Source: Promerops cafer (lineage: Eukaryota; Chordata; Aves; Passeriformes; Nectariniidae). Taken from it: 64,000 nt of DNA. The translations under genes and the position numbers were made by a program. The notes beneath the pieces are model-generated. The model ran no database searches and was not told the origin of the DNA. It saw only the letters and a program-made list of their open reading frames with translations. The stretch covers positions 351,798 to 415,797 of the forward strand of contig VZSE01004120.1 of assembly GCA_013398275.1 (NCBI GenBank), written 5' to 3'. This document shows, in pieces, positions 13,461 through 26,477 of the stretch (within the stretch, counting starts at the first letter, position 1; each line of letters opens with the position of its first letter).

Positions 13461-15489
13461 GAAGATCTGGATATTCTATCAGAAAACTTGATTAGACTGA
13501 TGGTGCATCCCTAGTTGATCCATGCAGATTGTTTCCAAGAATCTTTTCTCTTTCATGAGTCAATCAAAAAAATTTAAAATCATTTTACCCTAAAATACAT
13601 AATTTAGCTGCTGAAATGTAGTTTATTGTTCAGATAGTCAACTCTGATGAATATAAAATAAGTTAAAATCCGGACTCTCCCCCTAAATAATTGAAATAGA
13701 TTTTTATTAGACTTATTTTTTACTACATTTAAAACTCAGTCCTTCAAAGATCTGTGCACAATGTCCTGTATTTTTTATAGAACCACAAACTTTAGGAAAA
13801 AAAAATTCTGTATTTATAAAAGATGGATTAAAGAATTTGCCAAATCTTTACTATGGCTTTACAATCTTATTAAGAATCTGTATTCAGCTGAAATGACAGA
13901 AAACAAGTAATTTTTATTATTATTATTGGAACAAATTGACATCATATGCCAAATGAGAATAGTAACAGCAGAGAAGACATGCTTTCTTCAAACTCTGAAA
14001 TATCACATCAGTAAGAATATATTCTAGTCCTGCTGCAGGCTGAATTTTAATGGATGCCCATGATATACCGAGAGCTGTAAATATTTGTTCCTTATTTAAT
14101 GTATTATTTCTACCTCCATCTGTTGTAAGTGGCATTTTATGGGAATGAGTTCTTGAAAGAGGCAGTTTTACTGCTTATAGTGTGATGCAAACAGTATCAC
14201 ATTACACTCCAAATAGAATTGAGTTAGAAGACGTAGATATATGTTTGCATTTGTGCACAGCTGCCCAGTTGCATATACTGTTACAGAAAGTCTTCAACAT
14301 ACTTATGATATAAATGACTATTAGGTCATTTGTTGGCATACCATTTAAACAAGATTTTGACATCATCTGGACTACAATATTTTGTATTGAACAATATTCT
14401 TTTATTTAAGCAGTTCCCCGGAAAATAATTAATTAATTGACCAGATTGCTTTTTTATTCCTCTCAGCTTTATATAGATCATTTAATCTCAACTCTTACTC
14501 AGCAAAACACACATTATTTCATAAGTGTGCAGAGTGCATGTCTACTCATCTCCATTAAGCAGAACACTGTCATTCCCAACCTATTAACCACAACCATTAA
14601 TCATGTGTATGCAGAGAGTGAATTAGTAAGAGACTTTTGCAGATTTGCTCTTAAAATTGATTTTTTTTTCTTTATTTTGAGAGCAGAGAAGGTGAAGTTT
14701 ATACAATTTTCATATTTGTCTACATTTTTTTTAGTATCTATTTCTTCATGTCTTGAAATAAGGCATCCTCACAGCATATTTTTGTCTCTCAAATTTTCTT
14801 CTGATGTCTTTCAGTGGAACCAAATGTTATTAGACAGAAATGAAGAATTTTTAGGCTCCCTAAAACCAAAAAAGATGGTGAGCAGAGCTAGCTTGAACTA
14901 AAACCATTCAAACTTTTCTTATTCAGGTGGGGATAAAACCTTTGTTTAGTATGGAACGGAGTGTTTTGTTTATTGTGTCACTTGAATTTCTAAAATTTCT
15001 TCAAGAATATTAGATTTACATTAAAATTAATTTACCATTTTAAGGTAGGGTTTTAAAAATGTATTCTAAGAAAATATTTAGCAGTTCCCAAGTAAAATAT
15101 TTTAATTACATGGCATTCTTCATTTACCAAATATTTTTTTCAGGTAATGTGATGCATCACATTTGATTGTAATTCACAAATAAAATAAACAGAACCAAGC
15201 CCTGGTGAATCTCAAGTTTCCAGTAAATATACTGTCCTCTTTACTTTGCTTCTGAGGTTTATTGCTTAAGAGGGTAGAAGTTTTAAATGGGCTATTATAT
15301 TTAAGAAAGAATTTCTGACTCGTTACTGTGTCAGACTACCCTGCAATAGTAAAATTATGACACTGGTAGTGGTGAACATAGTTTGTGTCTGAATTTTTCT
15401 GAAGGTGAGAAATTAATTAGTCTCCTACAATCAGGCAAAAAAAAGGACAGTAAGAAGAAAGGTTTCTGAGGCTGTTCTCAATGGTAATA
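13461..15489. other. 2.0-kb AT-rich stretch
   Basis: It contains a short (TTA)n run at 13914-13927 and the longest plus-strand frame of the window without recognisable homology (14437-14901, starting at a non-ATG codon), which has no coding signature. No repeat family is recognised. Confidence 0.55.
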
Positions 15490-16438
15490 ACATTTACATG
15501 AAAGCCAACACCAGCCAGGTCCAAGGCAGATACGCAACTTACCAAGACCAAGCCCATCAGTGACAGTGGTAGTGTCTCTGGAGCAACAAATTTAGGATGG
15601 GTCAAAGTTACTGTGCATGAGCAGCCAGAAAAGAGAGGAGTGAGAATATGTAAGAACACCTCTGTGAACACAAAAGCCAGTGCAGAAGGAGGGGAAGAAG
15701 GTGCTCCATGTGCCAAAGCAGATTCCCCGGCAGCTATGGTGAAGACCATGGTGAAGCAGGCTGTCCCCCTGAAACCCATGGAGTTCCATGAAGGAGAAAG
15801 AGATCCACCTACAAACCATGGAGGACCCCATGTCAGAGCAGGTAGATGCCTGAAGTAGGCTGTGACCCTTGGGAAGTCTGCACTTGAGCATATTTCTGGC
15901 AGAACCTGTGGCCCTTGTGGAGAGAAGAGCCCACACTGGAGCAGGTTTAATGGAAGGGCATGTGACCCCACAGGGAACACACGGCACAGCAGCCTGTTCC
16001 TGAAGGACTGCACTCTGTGAAAGGGACTCAGGCTGAGGGAATTCATGAAGAACTGCAGCCCACAGAAAGGACTCATGTTGGAGAAGTTCATGGAGGACCC
16101 TCCCCTGTGGGAGACACCCCATACTGGAGCAGGGAAAGAATGTGAGTAGTTCTCCCCGTTAGGAGGAAGGAGAGTCAAGGACAACATGAAGCAGGGTCAA
16201 AGGTGTTTTATTTCTCCTTATTTTACTGTGATTTAATTGGTAATACATTCAGTTAATTTCCCTAAGTTACGTATGTTTTGCCTATGATGGTAAATGGTGA
16301 ATAATTTTCCCTTGTCCTTAACTGGACCCGTGAGCTTTTCATTATATTTCTTCTCCCCTGTCCTTTTGAGGAGAGAAGTAGAGGAGACAGAGCAGCTTTG
16401 GTGGGCGCTTGGTATCCAGCCATGGTCAGCCTACCACG
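15490..16438 (+). mobile_element. Avian ERV LTR (ERVL-like), 5'-truncated
   Basis: This is a widespread bird LTR. Recognisable parts in order are: the segment around accagccaggtccaagg; a run of degenerate 30-50-bp units each built on ctggagcag, ggac and tgacccc (15840-16140); cactggagcagggaaagaa; the poly(A)-region segment ggtaatacattcagttaatttcc; and the end ggtatccagccatggtcagcctaccac, close to the family end ...caacccaccaca. The first 100 bp or so of the LTR are lost or too diverged to place. Read backwards, the GC-rich units leave a 256-codon frame open (15417-16187), which is spurious. It is a solo, decayed LTR with no internal retroviral genes beside it. Assignment to ERVL is from memory. 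Confidence 0.8.
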
Positions 16439-16477
16439 GAAACATGGAAACACTGACAGCATGGTAGTGATTTACTG

Positions 16478-16541
16478 TTTACCGTTGGACTCCTTGATCT
16501 TAAAGATATTTTCCAACTTACATGGTTCTATGGTTCTGTGG
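16478..16541 (+). mobile_element. CR1 LINE 3' tip
   Basis: The sequence gttggactccttgatcttaaa followed by ttttccaactt and the octamer-like tail ggttctatggttctgtgg is the plus-strand end of CR1. Only the last 60 bp or so are present. It lies about 40 bp beyond the end of the LTR. Confidence 0.75.
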
Positions 16542-18031
16542 TTGAGAACTGACAGAGAACAGGTTGAAAAGGGGATGAAACTTGAACAGCCATTGCTTTT
16601 CTTTTGCTTCGGTACTTTGTGTACTGCGTATAGAGAAACTGACATAACCAGAAGTTTCTGTTCATAGGTGTAACAACTTGAAGTAATTTTTAAACATTCA
16701 AAGAAAAAAAGTATGTCTCCATTTTTATTGCGGTATGGCTAACACTGACTCAAATAGAACTGTGCTTTGCCCCACACATTATTGTACTTTAAAAAAAAAA
16801 AAAAATTATCCAGTGCATTAGGATAAATTGCGTTCAATAATTATATTTTATTGAAGAAAAATCAGGCTACTAGTAGATATTTTACTGAAATTAATTTATT
16901 GCCAAATAAAATAGCTGTGCTTGAAAAGAGCTTATCAAATAAGCTGAAATACAGGGGGGATTGAAATTTGATTTCAAAATAAACTTATTAATTCCCATGG
17001 ATGTATTTGATGATGGTTTTTCACATGACAACCAGGAGTGTGAAAGTAGAGAGAAGGTAAACCTGAAGGCAAATGTGTTGTACGCTCTTTAGATGTGTCA
17101 GAGTCCAGTGTTCTCCTGGTGTGTTGACAAGTGTTTTCTTTTTGACCATGTTAGACTCCTAAATTAATAGAATGTGGTAGGTTCTTTGTTTTGTTTTGTT
17201 TTTCACTGGAGTTATCTTCAAGCAAGTTACTTTTGACCTTCACCTGAAAATCATGTGATGAATATTTCAAGCTGCTAAGAATACTTAAAAGTATTAAAAC
17301 TACATAAATGACAAAAAATTGTGGAGATCTAAACAACCAGTCATTTCATCTAAGGAGGACATTGTCATGCTAAAGTGATTTTACTATCTTGGGATATTGG
17401 GATGTAAATAAGAACAGGCTTGTCCTAATTGAAGAATAATGCTATTTTGCTTGCATAATACTAATCCTGAAGGAATAAGAAACACTAATATTATGGAAAG
17501 CTGTAGAATGAGCTGAGAACCAAAAGAGCCCACTCTAAATGGAAGATAATTCCTTTTAAAATAATTTTACGGAAAAAAATTAACACTATTTAATAGAAAC
17601 AAAATAATATAACAGAAACAGTGTTTGAAGTCAATACATAACTCTTAAATTTATAAAACCTAAGAGAAATATCTTAATTGCCAAAGTATTACTGATTTAA
17701 ATGATTAAAATTTCTCAGGTGACTGTCATCTTTCCCAATCTGTTATGTTGTGATGAAATTAATATCTCATTGCTAATGCAGGTAGAAACTTCATAAACAC
17801 ACTAAAGAAACAAAACTCCAGGATGAAGTTTATTTTTATTGTATAACCACTAAAATCAAGCTCTGTAGGATATGAAGATGTTTGTTTCCTTCTGTTGACT
17901 TTAGGCAGACATGATTTAACCTCTAACATAACCATTATAATCTGTGGTTATTTGAAACAGCTTGATCTATGGCTGCTGTAAATTGGCCAGGGAAAAAAAC
18001 TGAGGTTTTCTAGTCTTTTGCATAATTTTAT
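16542..18031. other. 1.5-kb AT-rich stretch
   Basis: It contains a 15-base A run near 16791-16805 and no recognised repeat or coding segment. Confidence 0.55.
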
Positions 18032-18812
18032 TTCACAGAATCATAGAATTGTTTGGGCTGGAAGGAACTTTGAAGATTTTCAAGTTCCAAACCCCTGCGT
18101 TGGACCGGGACACCTCTCACTACACCAGGTTGCTCCAAGCCCTATCCAGCCTTGTCTTGCATATCCAGGAATGAGGCATCCACAGCTTCTCTGAGCAGCC
18201 TGTTTCAGTGTCTCACCACTCTGTCAGTAAAATAATTTCTTCCTAATATCTCATCTAAATCTGCTCTCTTTCAATTTAAAGCCATCACCACTTGTCCTGT
18301 CACTGTATGCTCTTTTAAGATGTCCCTCTCCAGCTTTCTTTTGGGCCCCCTTTAGGTACTGGAAGGTTGAAATAAGGTTGACTCTGAAGTCTTCTCTTCT
18401 CCAGGCTGAACAGCCCCAAGTCTCTCAGTCTGTCTTCATAGAGGAGATGCTCCAGCCCTCTGATAATCTTCATGGCCCTCTGGACTCTCTTCAGCAGCCC
18501 TGTGTCCTTTTCATGTTGGGGACCCCAGAGATGGATGCAGTTCTCAAGGTGGGGTCTCACAAGAACAGAGCAGAGGGGGAGAATCACCTCCCGAACCTGC
18601 TGGTCACACTCCTCTTGATGCAGACCAGGACACATGCTGTTTTTCTGGGCTCCAAGCACTCATTCCTGGGTCATGTTGAGCTTCTCATCAGCTAGCACTC
18701 TCAAGTCTTTCTCCTCACATCTACTCTGAATCTGTTCTCTGCCCAGACTGAATTTGTGCTGGGGATTTCCCAGACCCATGTGCAAGATCTTGCACTTAGC
18801 CTTTAATTCTTC
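18032..18812 (-). mobile_element. Long CR1 LINE fragment with decayed ORF2 end
   Basis: The element begins with the inverted 3' terminus ttcacagaatcatagaattg and runs for about 780 bp without a break. It covers the short 3' UTR and the C-terminal part of ORF2, up to the region that reads gatcttgcacttagcctt, where it is 5' truncated. It is the longest uninterrupted copy of its CR1 subtype here and only moderately diverged. Confidence 0.95.
18315..18659 (-). pseudogene. CR1 ORF2 C-terminal remnant
   Basis: A 114-codon frame encodes the tail of the CR1 reverse-transcriptase polyprotein downstream of the RT domain. Family-typical stretches are VRPHLENCIHLWGPQ, LLKRVQRAMKIIRGLEHLLY and LGLFSLEKRRL. 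No RT catalytic core or endonuclease domain is present because the copy is truncated, so the frame has no function of its own. The initiating methionine is accidental. Confidence 0.9.
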
Positions 18813-21800
18813 CTTTGAAATCTTTTATGGTTTAATTAAAAATAGAAACCTTCTTTTATACAGACATGTATGAAACATCTAGAAAAGTCCGTAAGTGTTA
18901 ATACATGTTCTCTAACACTCTATGCATGTTTTCATAACTTTTTTTTCATTTGAAGGAGTCTGCACTTCTACAGTATTAAAGATATGTAAGAAAATTTGGA
19001 GTTCCTTGATGCTAGTAAAGGTTTTTTGAACCCATTCTTGAGAGAACAGTTGTATGATAGATACCACTGCAATTCTATGGTTTCTGTTAAACAGTTGCTT
19101 GCACACAACTTGTCTCATGGTCACAAAAAAGGCCTCATTTATTTATTTAGACTTGATAATGAGTTGTGCATATGCCTGGGTTAACTTGGAAGAAGAACCT
19201 TTGATACTGTAACTTTTCTTTGCTTTAGCTAAGCTGCACATGTTGGATATGGATATGGATATAAAGGGAGTAATGGTAGGTGCCTCTGAGCTACTAGTCC
19301 AGGTCTCATGGTGAGTAAAAAGTGTGACCTAATCCTGATGTGGAAAAAATACACGAGTATCTGGAAACATGGAAAAGGGAGGTCCCTGAAATTTCCAACT
19401 TAGGAAACATTCTGTGTGAAGCATAGTTAGGATATAGGCAATTCTTATTACTGGAAAATAAATCACTTTTCATCAATGTATTATTTTTATATAATGCATC
19501 TCTAATTAGCAGATATGAACAGTATTTTGGCTATTGGTATTCTGTAACAAGCAGTGGAAATTTCAAACAGACTTATCTACATAGAAATATATCTGAAAAT
19601 AGATGCAGTTTATAAATCTGCAGGTTAGGATTTATGATTAAAGTGCTTTGCCTGCAACACCCCCCCACACACCTTTTCTTGGGAGTGCTAATTTAAGATG
19701 ATCAAAGATGATTATGGCCATTCTTGTATGTTTAAACTTGAACCATTTAATCAGTTTTTTCGTATTAAAAGAGGACCACAGAAAAGAAAATAAGAGATAG
19801 ATGCAATCCAGACATATGTAGAAATCCCTTTACCTGTCAAAATGAAAAAGAACCAGCAGGATAAGATAGAACATAGCAAATTCTGGCTATAGCTGGGTCA
19901 TAGGTATATACAGAACCTAAAGAAATAACTGAGAGGCAATACTGAGTAATAGTTCTACTCCTTGCCATGTCTTCAATAGTATTTTCTGTTCAAATGCTAA
20001 TTCTGAACACTAGTTATATGTTCATAATACATTTTTGAAGAGAGCAAATGCCATTAATCCTGCTGGGGCTCAGATATCATAAGGGACACAGATTCTAAAA
20101 CTCATTTTGAAGAGTCAGGTCCCGTAGTACATCTCATTTAGTTATTCCTGTTTTAAAGATGCAATCTTAAGTCCATCTCATGTTAGCAAAACGATGCACA
20201 TGAAAAGTGTCAAGCTCAGGCAATAGTAGAAGTGGGAACTAAGACTCAAATCTCAGTCCTATTTTGTATGTATTGTAACTGTTATCATCTCATCATTGTA
20301 CATCACTTTCTTTGGGTCACAAGAGTTTATTGGAATTTTAGATTAATTTCTGTACTGTTGTAAATGACTTACTGATTTTTGATTTTTTCTTTTTTTTCCC
20401 CCACATCTTAAGAAAAATACAGAAAATTATTTCCAAAAATATAACTGAGTATGTCTATATAGCTTCTGTTCTAACAGTGATGGTGTGATATTAGAAAAGG
20501 TTCAAAGGGTCCATTTGAAGTGATCATAAAACAAGAGGAGGCTTTGGCTTTTTGCAGAGTTGTACATTGATGGCTCTGTTGTCAAATTCAAGGCGGCCAC
20601 TGAACTGTAGCTGTTGTAACACTCTGCACAGAAATACAAGGATACACAAGTTAGTTACATTACATTTTAAAGCTGACAGATTGCTTTACAAAATATTGAC
20701 TTTCCAAGACAATAAGTTTTGACAGCTGCATGATATCTCTTACCTTAAAAATGTGTTTTAAACATGACTATCCTCATTTAATTTGGTGATTTTTATCAAC
20801 TCAAAATCAGAAAATAACATCATGTTTTAAAACATAAAAATAGCATATATAATCGAATCCCCTAAAAATGAATCTCTTAGAACTCTACAGAGTTCAGTAA
20901 TATTTCCTTATTTTTTTATGTAAAAATAGTGAAGTCAATAAAAATTTTTCACTATTTCACTGGGAGGATAATCATGCCTAGAGTGAAACAATGTATTAAA
21001 TGCTTTATTATAAGTAAAGGAGAATGCAAAACTTTTCTTTTGAATATGTAATGCTGTCAAAGTAATTTCAGGTATCGTGGCAAAAATTCCTTTTCCCTTC
21101 ACAGTCTCAATGAATTAGCTGTTTGACTATGGAAATAGGGTCACTTCCTTAAGTCGTATGCAATTATACTGTATTCTGAAAGAATAGCTTGGTTAAGCTT
21201 ACGGAACCCTTATGTGGAAATGTTTTAAGGTGCAGACTAAATGCTTAAAACTATCTAAATTACTTTAGAGTAACCCAAGTTACATATTTAGGCATTTAGG
21301 AAGGTCAAGGTATGTAGATTTCATTAAAAAACCACTAGCAAATGTATTTTCCAGAACTACTTCAACAGTCTAAAATGAATGATTGCTGCCAATATGAACT
21401 ACTTGTCTAAATTTGGATGCCTACACATTTTCAGAAATACATCTAAACTTAGGCAAAATTATCCAATGTTGTGGTATACATAGAAAATATTTTGCATCAA
21501 AATATTTGGATTTCACTATACTTGTTTTAATCTGTGAAAATTGTTTAGCAACTCCAAATATTTTTGTTCAATGAAAAGAAGTGCAAAATATAAAATTCTG
21601 GTTGAAAAATTTTCCCAAAAGCAAGGAAGTTTATTTCACAAAACTCAAGTATATTATTTCGGTTTTTTCCCCCTATGGAGAAATATCCCTGTCATCAGGC
21701 TACAGATAGATTCCTTTTTCCCCAAACTGAATACAGATAATTTAAAAACCTAAGTTTACAGATGTTTCTATACCAGAAGCCACCTGAACAACACAGACTT

Positions 21801-22443
21801 CAAGCCACTCAGTTCTTTCCTGAAAGTAGGGCTGAACAACATGGTAATGCTATTTTAACAAGGAGTTGGAAAAGCAAACTCCTCAAAAAGTAATAATTTG
21901 TGCTAAGGAAGTGGAATAACCAGATTTAGTCATTTTCACCAGGACCACTTCTACTTTTCTGTATGATACTTGAAAAATGAAACATAATGGAATTTTACTT
22001 GGGATACAATGAAAAGAGACATCAACCTCTATTTTTCCTTTATAGAGTGTGGGATTGTTGTAGTCAGGTATGGACAAATTATAGGTTCAAATTAAACAAA
22101 TTTACAGGTTACAGGGGATGAAAAAGGGAGCACAGTATTTACATATTTGTTTCCATGTCCTTCAGTGCACTTTGCTAATTCACCAACTAAAACTCCTAAA
22201 TTATATATGCAAGAGAGGTGGAATTCAGCTGCTTGCATTCACAAAAGAGTGCTGTAATTATCAGTCTAGGACATTGATGATTCTTCACTTGAGTGGTCCA
22301 AAATTAAGAACACATTTTTCTCCTGTCAGTTCTAGAGCTTCATTTTTTTAACATTATGGAATCAAACACGTTACACACTCCAAATAGACTGCTGATGCCT
22401 CAGGTTTTAACTTTTATATTTTTCAGATTCTGTACTGCTTTAG
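18813..22443. other. 3.6-kb AT-rich stretch
   Basis: It has a short (GGATAT)n run near 19244-19262 and a C-rich cacccccccacacacc at 19661. No transposable element or exon is recognised and the frames are chance. Confidence 0.55.
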
Positions 22444-22658
22444 TGTGTAGTTCCGAGCTTCATATTAGGGGATAGTAAGATCTCTTCCCAGAGTAGGTAC
22501 ACAAAACAATTCCTTCTCTAACTGGGGACCATGGACAAGTGATCCAAATTTAAGGCCCAAGAGCATAGACAACGGTGGACTGAAGAGAGAAAAACAAGGA
22601 GGATGGGACTTCATAACCTTCATAACCAATTAACTCCCATATGCTAATGGACCAGAGC

Positions 22659-22668
22659 TTATAAAAAT
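22659..22668 (+). promoter_or_regulatory. LTR TATA box
   Basis: ttataaaaat lies about 30 bases downstream of a CCAAT element and 110 bases upstream of AATAAA, the spacing expected for U3 and R of a retroviral LTR. Whether it still drives transcription cannot be told from sequence. Confidence 0.55.
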
Positions 22669-22777
22669 GAGAGACCTCGTGACCAGTCGTCCATTTTGTG
22701 ACCATTTTGGGTTCATCTTTGGGTGTAGCCCTGGCTGGGCTCTTGTGCTGCCCAAGGTGTATCCATTGAGGCCTTCT

Positions 22778-22783
22778 AATAAA
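22778..22783 (+). promoter_or_regulatory. LTR polyadenylation signal
   Basis: AATAAA in the context ccttctaataaatacc, followed by T-rich sequence (tactttattctttaactcc), fits the R/U5 poly(A) site of the LTR. Confidence 0.6.
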
Positions 22784-22845
22784 TACCTACTTTATTCTTT
22801 AACTCCATCTAGCCTCTGTTCTAGGTCAGCCTTCACAAGGCATCA

Positions 22846-25800
22846 CTGCAGCTCATCAAAAAGATACAGATTTTGTAAAGCAAAACAAAACATAAAATAC
22901 ATCTGCATAGAATGTGTGCATCATCATAGACCTAATTGAAAAATTCATCCTATATTTTACTGTCTTCATTATCAATGCAATGATTAATGGAATAAAGAAT
23001 AAATAACTGTTAAGAGAAAATCATCACAACTTACATGTATTTCAACAGTGTCAATATCACATTCCTCCTCTTCAATATTTTTTTTTTTTCTGAGAAATAA
23101 GTGGAAATTCTAAGAAGATTGGGATGAATGCAAGCATGAAACTTTTGTATTGAAAACCATTTTCTACTGAAGTCCATTACACTACCCAGTAGAGATTGCT
23201 TTGGGAAACTGTAAGAACCTGAGTTTTGTTTTTTTTTTCCCTAAATTAAATTAAATTAAAATGGCTAAAACAGCTAAAAAAGTTGAAGCAAACCTTTTGT
23301 AGCAGCTATAGTAGAACATATGAACAACAAACTTTTTGGGACTCTTTTAGTTTCAACTTCTATTATTATGAATAATTTTCTTTCTGATAGTTAAAACTGA
23401 TGTTCAAGTATGAATAAAGTTTTATTATATATCTAAACAGATTATTTATATGTTAAGGCAGAAAAGGTGGGGAAAGTCTGGGGAAAAAACATCAGAGTGG
23501 GAAGAAATGTACTGAATATTTATATAACAAATGGTTGTGTTTTACCATGTTGTTTATATAAATATGTATTAAGTCATCCTGCTAAATCTTATAAAATTTT
23601 TTATGACACATTTCTAGCTCAGAAGAAATTTTTTCTGACCCCAAGGCCCATTTTAGAGAAAAGTGGAGGATCACATGCTGCATTGATCAAGATAATTTGT
23701 ACACACATAAGCTTTCATCCTGATTTCTGCCATCTAGAAGAATATCTTATTTTCCATTCTTTTGAAAATGCAGGTGTTCTTCTTTACAATAGAACACTTA
23801 CTGTTGAGGACCTGAGTTGAGGACCTCTCATTTCTGAAGTACAACTTTCAGAATAAGGGGTCCCTGAGTCAGCTTTGACTTTTGTTGCTCAGTTCCAACA
23901 TTGTGACTGATCAAAGTACTTGACTTACACCTCTGTTTCTCTGTGAGCAGATCATTCTTGTTACAGTCTTTGAAATCACCTTGACTGCTAACTTTAAAGT
24001 TAGAAATAGTGTAATTTCCCTGGTGTCTTGAATATTTTTATTTGAAAGCCTTGGAAAATAACAGGATTGTGCAACTGGTGAGCAGATACATATAAACAAA
24101 GTGTGGTTCATTTTGCTAAATTATTTAGACCAGCTGGAGGTGCTTTTGAAGCAAAAATATAGTTATTAACTGACTTATGTTTGGCATTCCCTTCAGTCTC
24201 TACACAAATATGGTATATACTGGTGTTTGAGAACCCTGTAAATTCTCATCTATTGTAGATCTTGATTCTCAGGGTGCCCATGTCAGCCTTAAGAAGTTGA
24301 CAGCTTCTGTCTCGCTGTAGGGTTCTCCTCGTAATAGGTCGCTGTCTTTTGATCTTACTTCTTTTGACCAGAGCATAAAATCTTCATTGCCAAGAATTGA
24401 AAAGTAGAGTCTTTCCAGCTTTAAATTTCCCTATTGTTCTTGAGTGGATTTTTCTCACCAAGAGTTTTTTCCCTCCTTTTTTCTGCTAAGCTTCTGTATA
24501 ATTAGAAAAAAACCGTCTACTGCTATACATTCAGGCAGGGCAATGTGTCACATATAGTTTTGAGATGCATATTACTTAAGGCAAAATGAACATATCTATC
24601 CTACACAAAAATATGAAGAATACACTTTATTATCTAACAAAGACCTCTAAAACAATCTAGCCTGACATAGAAATTCAACATATTCCACAAAGTATTTATT
24701 TTCCCTATTATAAATGGCATTTCATTGAAATTAAGTATTCCTTGAAAATAGGATCATAGCCCATAATGATGCATTTATATTTTTCCTCGTATTTTCTTAC
24801 AGAAGTTTTAATTTTAGAATTTGTAAAAGCTTTTTATTTAAAATATTTAAATTCCACATTACCAATCTATGTGCATACAAATATAATCACATTGTTAATA
24901 AAGTTGTAATAAATATCCTCAATTTATTACAGAACGAATTAGCAACTTTCTCTTTTAATTAGAGAAAAAAATTGGAATTACAATTATGACATTTTCTAAA
25001 AAGTGAAGAATTTGATACATACGCATGTATGTTTAGCCTTCAGTACTGTCAGTAATCAAGTGAGACAAGTAGGAACCAATTTTGCATTCTCTGAAAAACA
25101 TTTGCACCAAAGTACAGTAAGATAAGACTTACAGTTTGCCCAAATACCTATTTGCAGTAGTTAAAACAATTTCTGAAACTAACAAGCTTTTGTTCTGAAA
25201 TACGAATAATATATCTGAGAAACAACTTTTTTACATATAATTTCCCCAAACCTAATCTTATTTAAGGGTAGTTATTCCACCACTGAAAAACAAAAAATAT
25301 GGGAACAGGAAAGAAAAGCCTTGTTCCACTCTTTGCTTTGAATAAAACCCTATCCTGAATTATGAGTTTTATAAAATTGAATCTGCAGAATACTGCAATA
25401 CAATGTTACCACCCTTAAAAAATTTCCATAATGACTAAGCACTAAATACAGGCAGCCATAGAGATTCACCTGAAGTTTTTGTACAGGAAAAAATATCAAG
25501 TAATCCAAAATTAAATTATTTTATCATAACAGAAATTCTGTATTCAGCTGTTGTTAGGTGAATTTTAGTATATTGTGTTCCTGAAGACACTTGATTTTCA
25601 TTGTCAGTAGTTTATATTTAATCTATTTTTATTTGAAGTTGTGTGCTATAACAGCTGCCCAGTGCATGAGGCAGACACCCAGGATGATGGCTGTACCTAG
25701 GTGGGTTATTAGCACAGGACTGCATTTGTGAATGTGCTGCAGCACACTGTTCTCAGTGACAGTCACGTTAAGTGCCTTAAAGTCAGCTTTACAGTGGACA

Positions 25801-26103
25801 CAAGATATTATGTCTTCTCTGACACAAGATTTGAGGGGTAAGAAAAGTTGGTAAGAAATCCAAGATAAGCTGATAAAAGAGGAGTCTGTCAACATCTTGT
25901 TAATAACCTGTACAAGAAAAGATACTTTATTCCAGATTAGCATTTCGGATCATGATGGTTTTTGATGCTAAATTTTGAGCTTAAAACTCACATAAATATT
26001 TGTTTATTTTTTTTAGGAGCACCTCCAGAAATACATTTTAATCTCTTAAGGAGAAGATTCTGGAGAGAGGGAAAGCAGATGGTCCAGGCATCAGATCATT
26101 TTA
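22846..26103. other. 3.3-kb AT-rich stretch
   Basis: It contains T runs (23078-23090 and 23229-23240), a (TTAAA)n-like run at 23242-23260 and a 13-bp partial tandem repeat (ttgaggacctgag) at 23804-23826. Frames at 23467-23820 (+) and 25629-25943 (-) reach 104-117 codons but match no family I know. Confidence 0.5.
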
Positions 26104-26137
26104 TCATCCAGCCGAGATCAACCCACCATGGTTTCTT

Positions 26138-26160
26138 TTGGTGAACAGTGTAGGGACCGA
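26138..26160 (+). other. Candidate retroviral primer-binding site
   Basis: tttggtgaacagtgtagggacc directly follows the LTR end, in the position and general form of a tRNA-complementary primer site. The matching tRNA is not identified. Confidence 0.35.
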
Positions 26161-26470
26161 GGAATTCAAGACAAGGAGAGGTAATGAGCAAAATATGAAC
26201 TGAATGGAGCTAGAGAATGAAGAGTGGAATGATCATGGAAATTTCAGTTGTCATGTTGTGGTGATGGGACAAGGGATAGAATGAGTGTAAATTGTCCGCT
26301 TTCATTTGGTGTTGTGTTGATGTTAATTTGATTTTGTTGTGGGGAATCTATATATTTTATTTTTTTTAATGTTAGTGAAGTTTGTGAAACTTGAGAAGAT
26401 TGTGTGATTAATGTGTATTTTAATGATAATTCTTATCACAAATATCTAATCATAAATATGTGATTCACAG

Positions 26471-26477
26471 AGGAGAG
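26471..26477 (+). other. Candidate polypurine tract
   Basis: The short purine run aggagag stands immediately before the LTR start tgtgt, as a plus-strand priming tract would. It is short and could be chance. Confidence 0.35.

Larger units (their letters stand above)
22444..22845 (+). mobile_element. Avian ERV LTR with intact promoter and poly(A) signals
   Basis: About 400 bp have LTR layout on the plus strand. A CCAAT element (ataaccaat, 22622-22630), an octamer-like atgctaat (22641-22648) and a TATA box (22659-22668) are followed by gtgaccagtcgtccattttgtgacc, AATAAA and a tail ending cttcacaaggcatca. I recognise the body as a bird LTR type but cannot name the family. Only its end near 22845 is fairly clear; the start is approximate and no target-site duplication could be matched. 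No viral genes flank it, so it is a solo LTR. Confidence 0.75.

Noticed and set aside
14437..14901. 154-codon plus-strand frame, the longest not overlapping a repeat
   Set aside because: It begins at a non-ATG codon, is rich in F, L, I and S as expected of translated AT-rich DNA, lies across T runs, and has no recognisable domain or splice context.
15417..16187. 256-codon minus-strand frame as a gene
   Set aside because: It is the antisense reading of a common bird LTR.
23467..23820. 117-codon plus-strand frame
   Set aside because: No known family, no promoter or splice context that I can support, and composition like chance frames.
25629..25943. 104-codon minus-strand frame with a hydrophobic C-terminal stretch
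   Set aside because: No family recognised. The hydrophobic stretch near the end is suggestive of a membrane segment, but there is no supporting exon structure.
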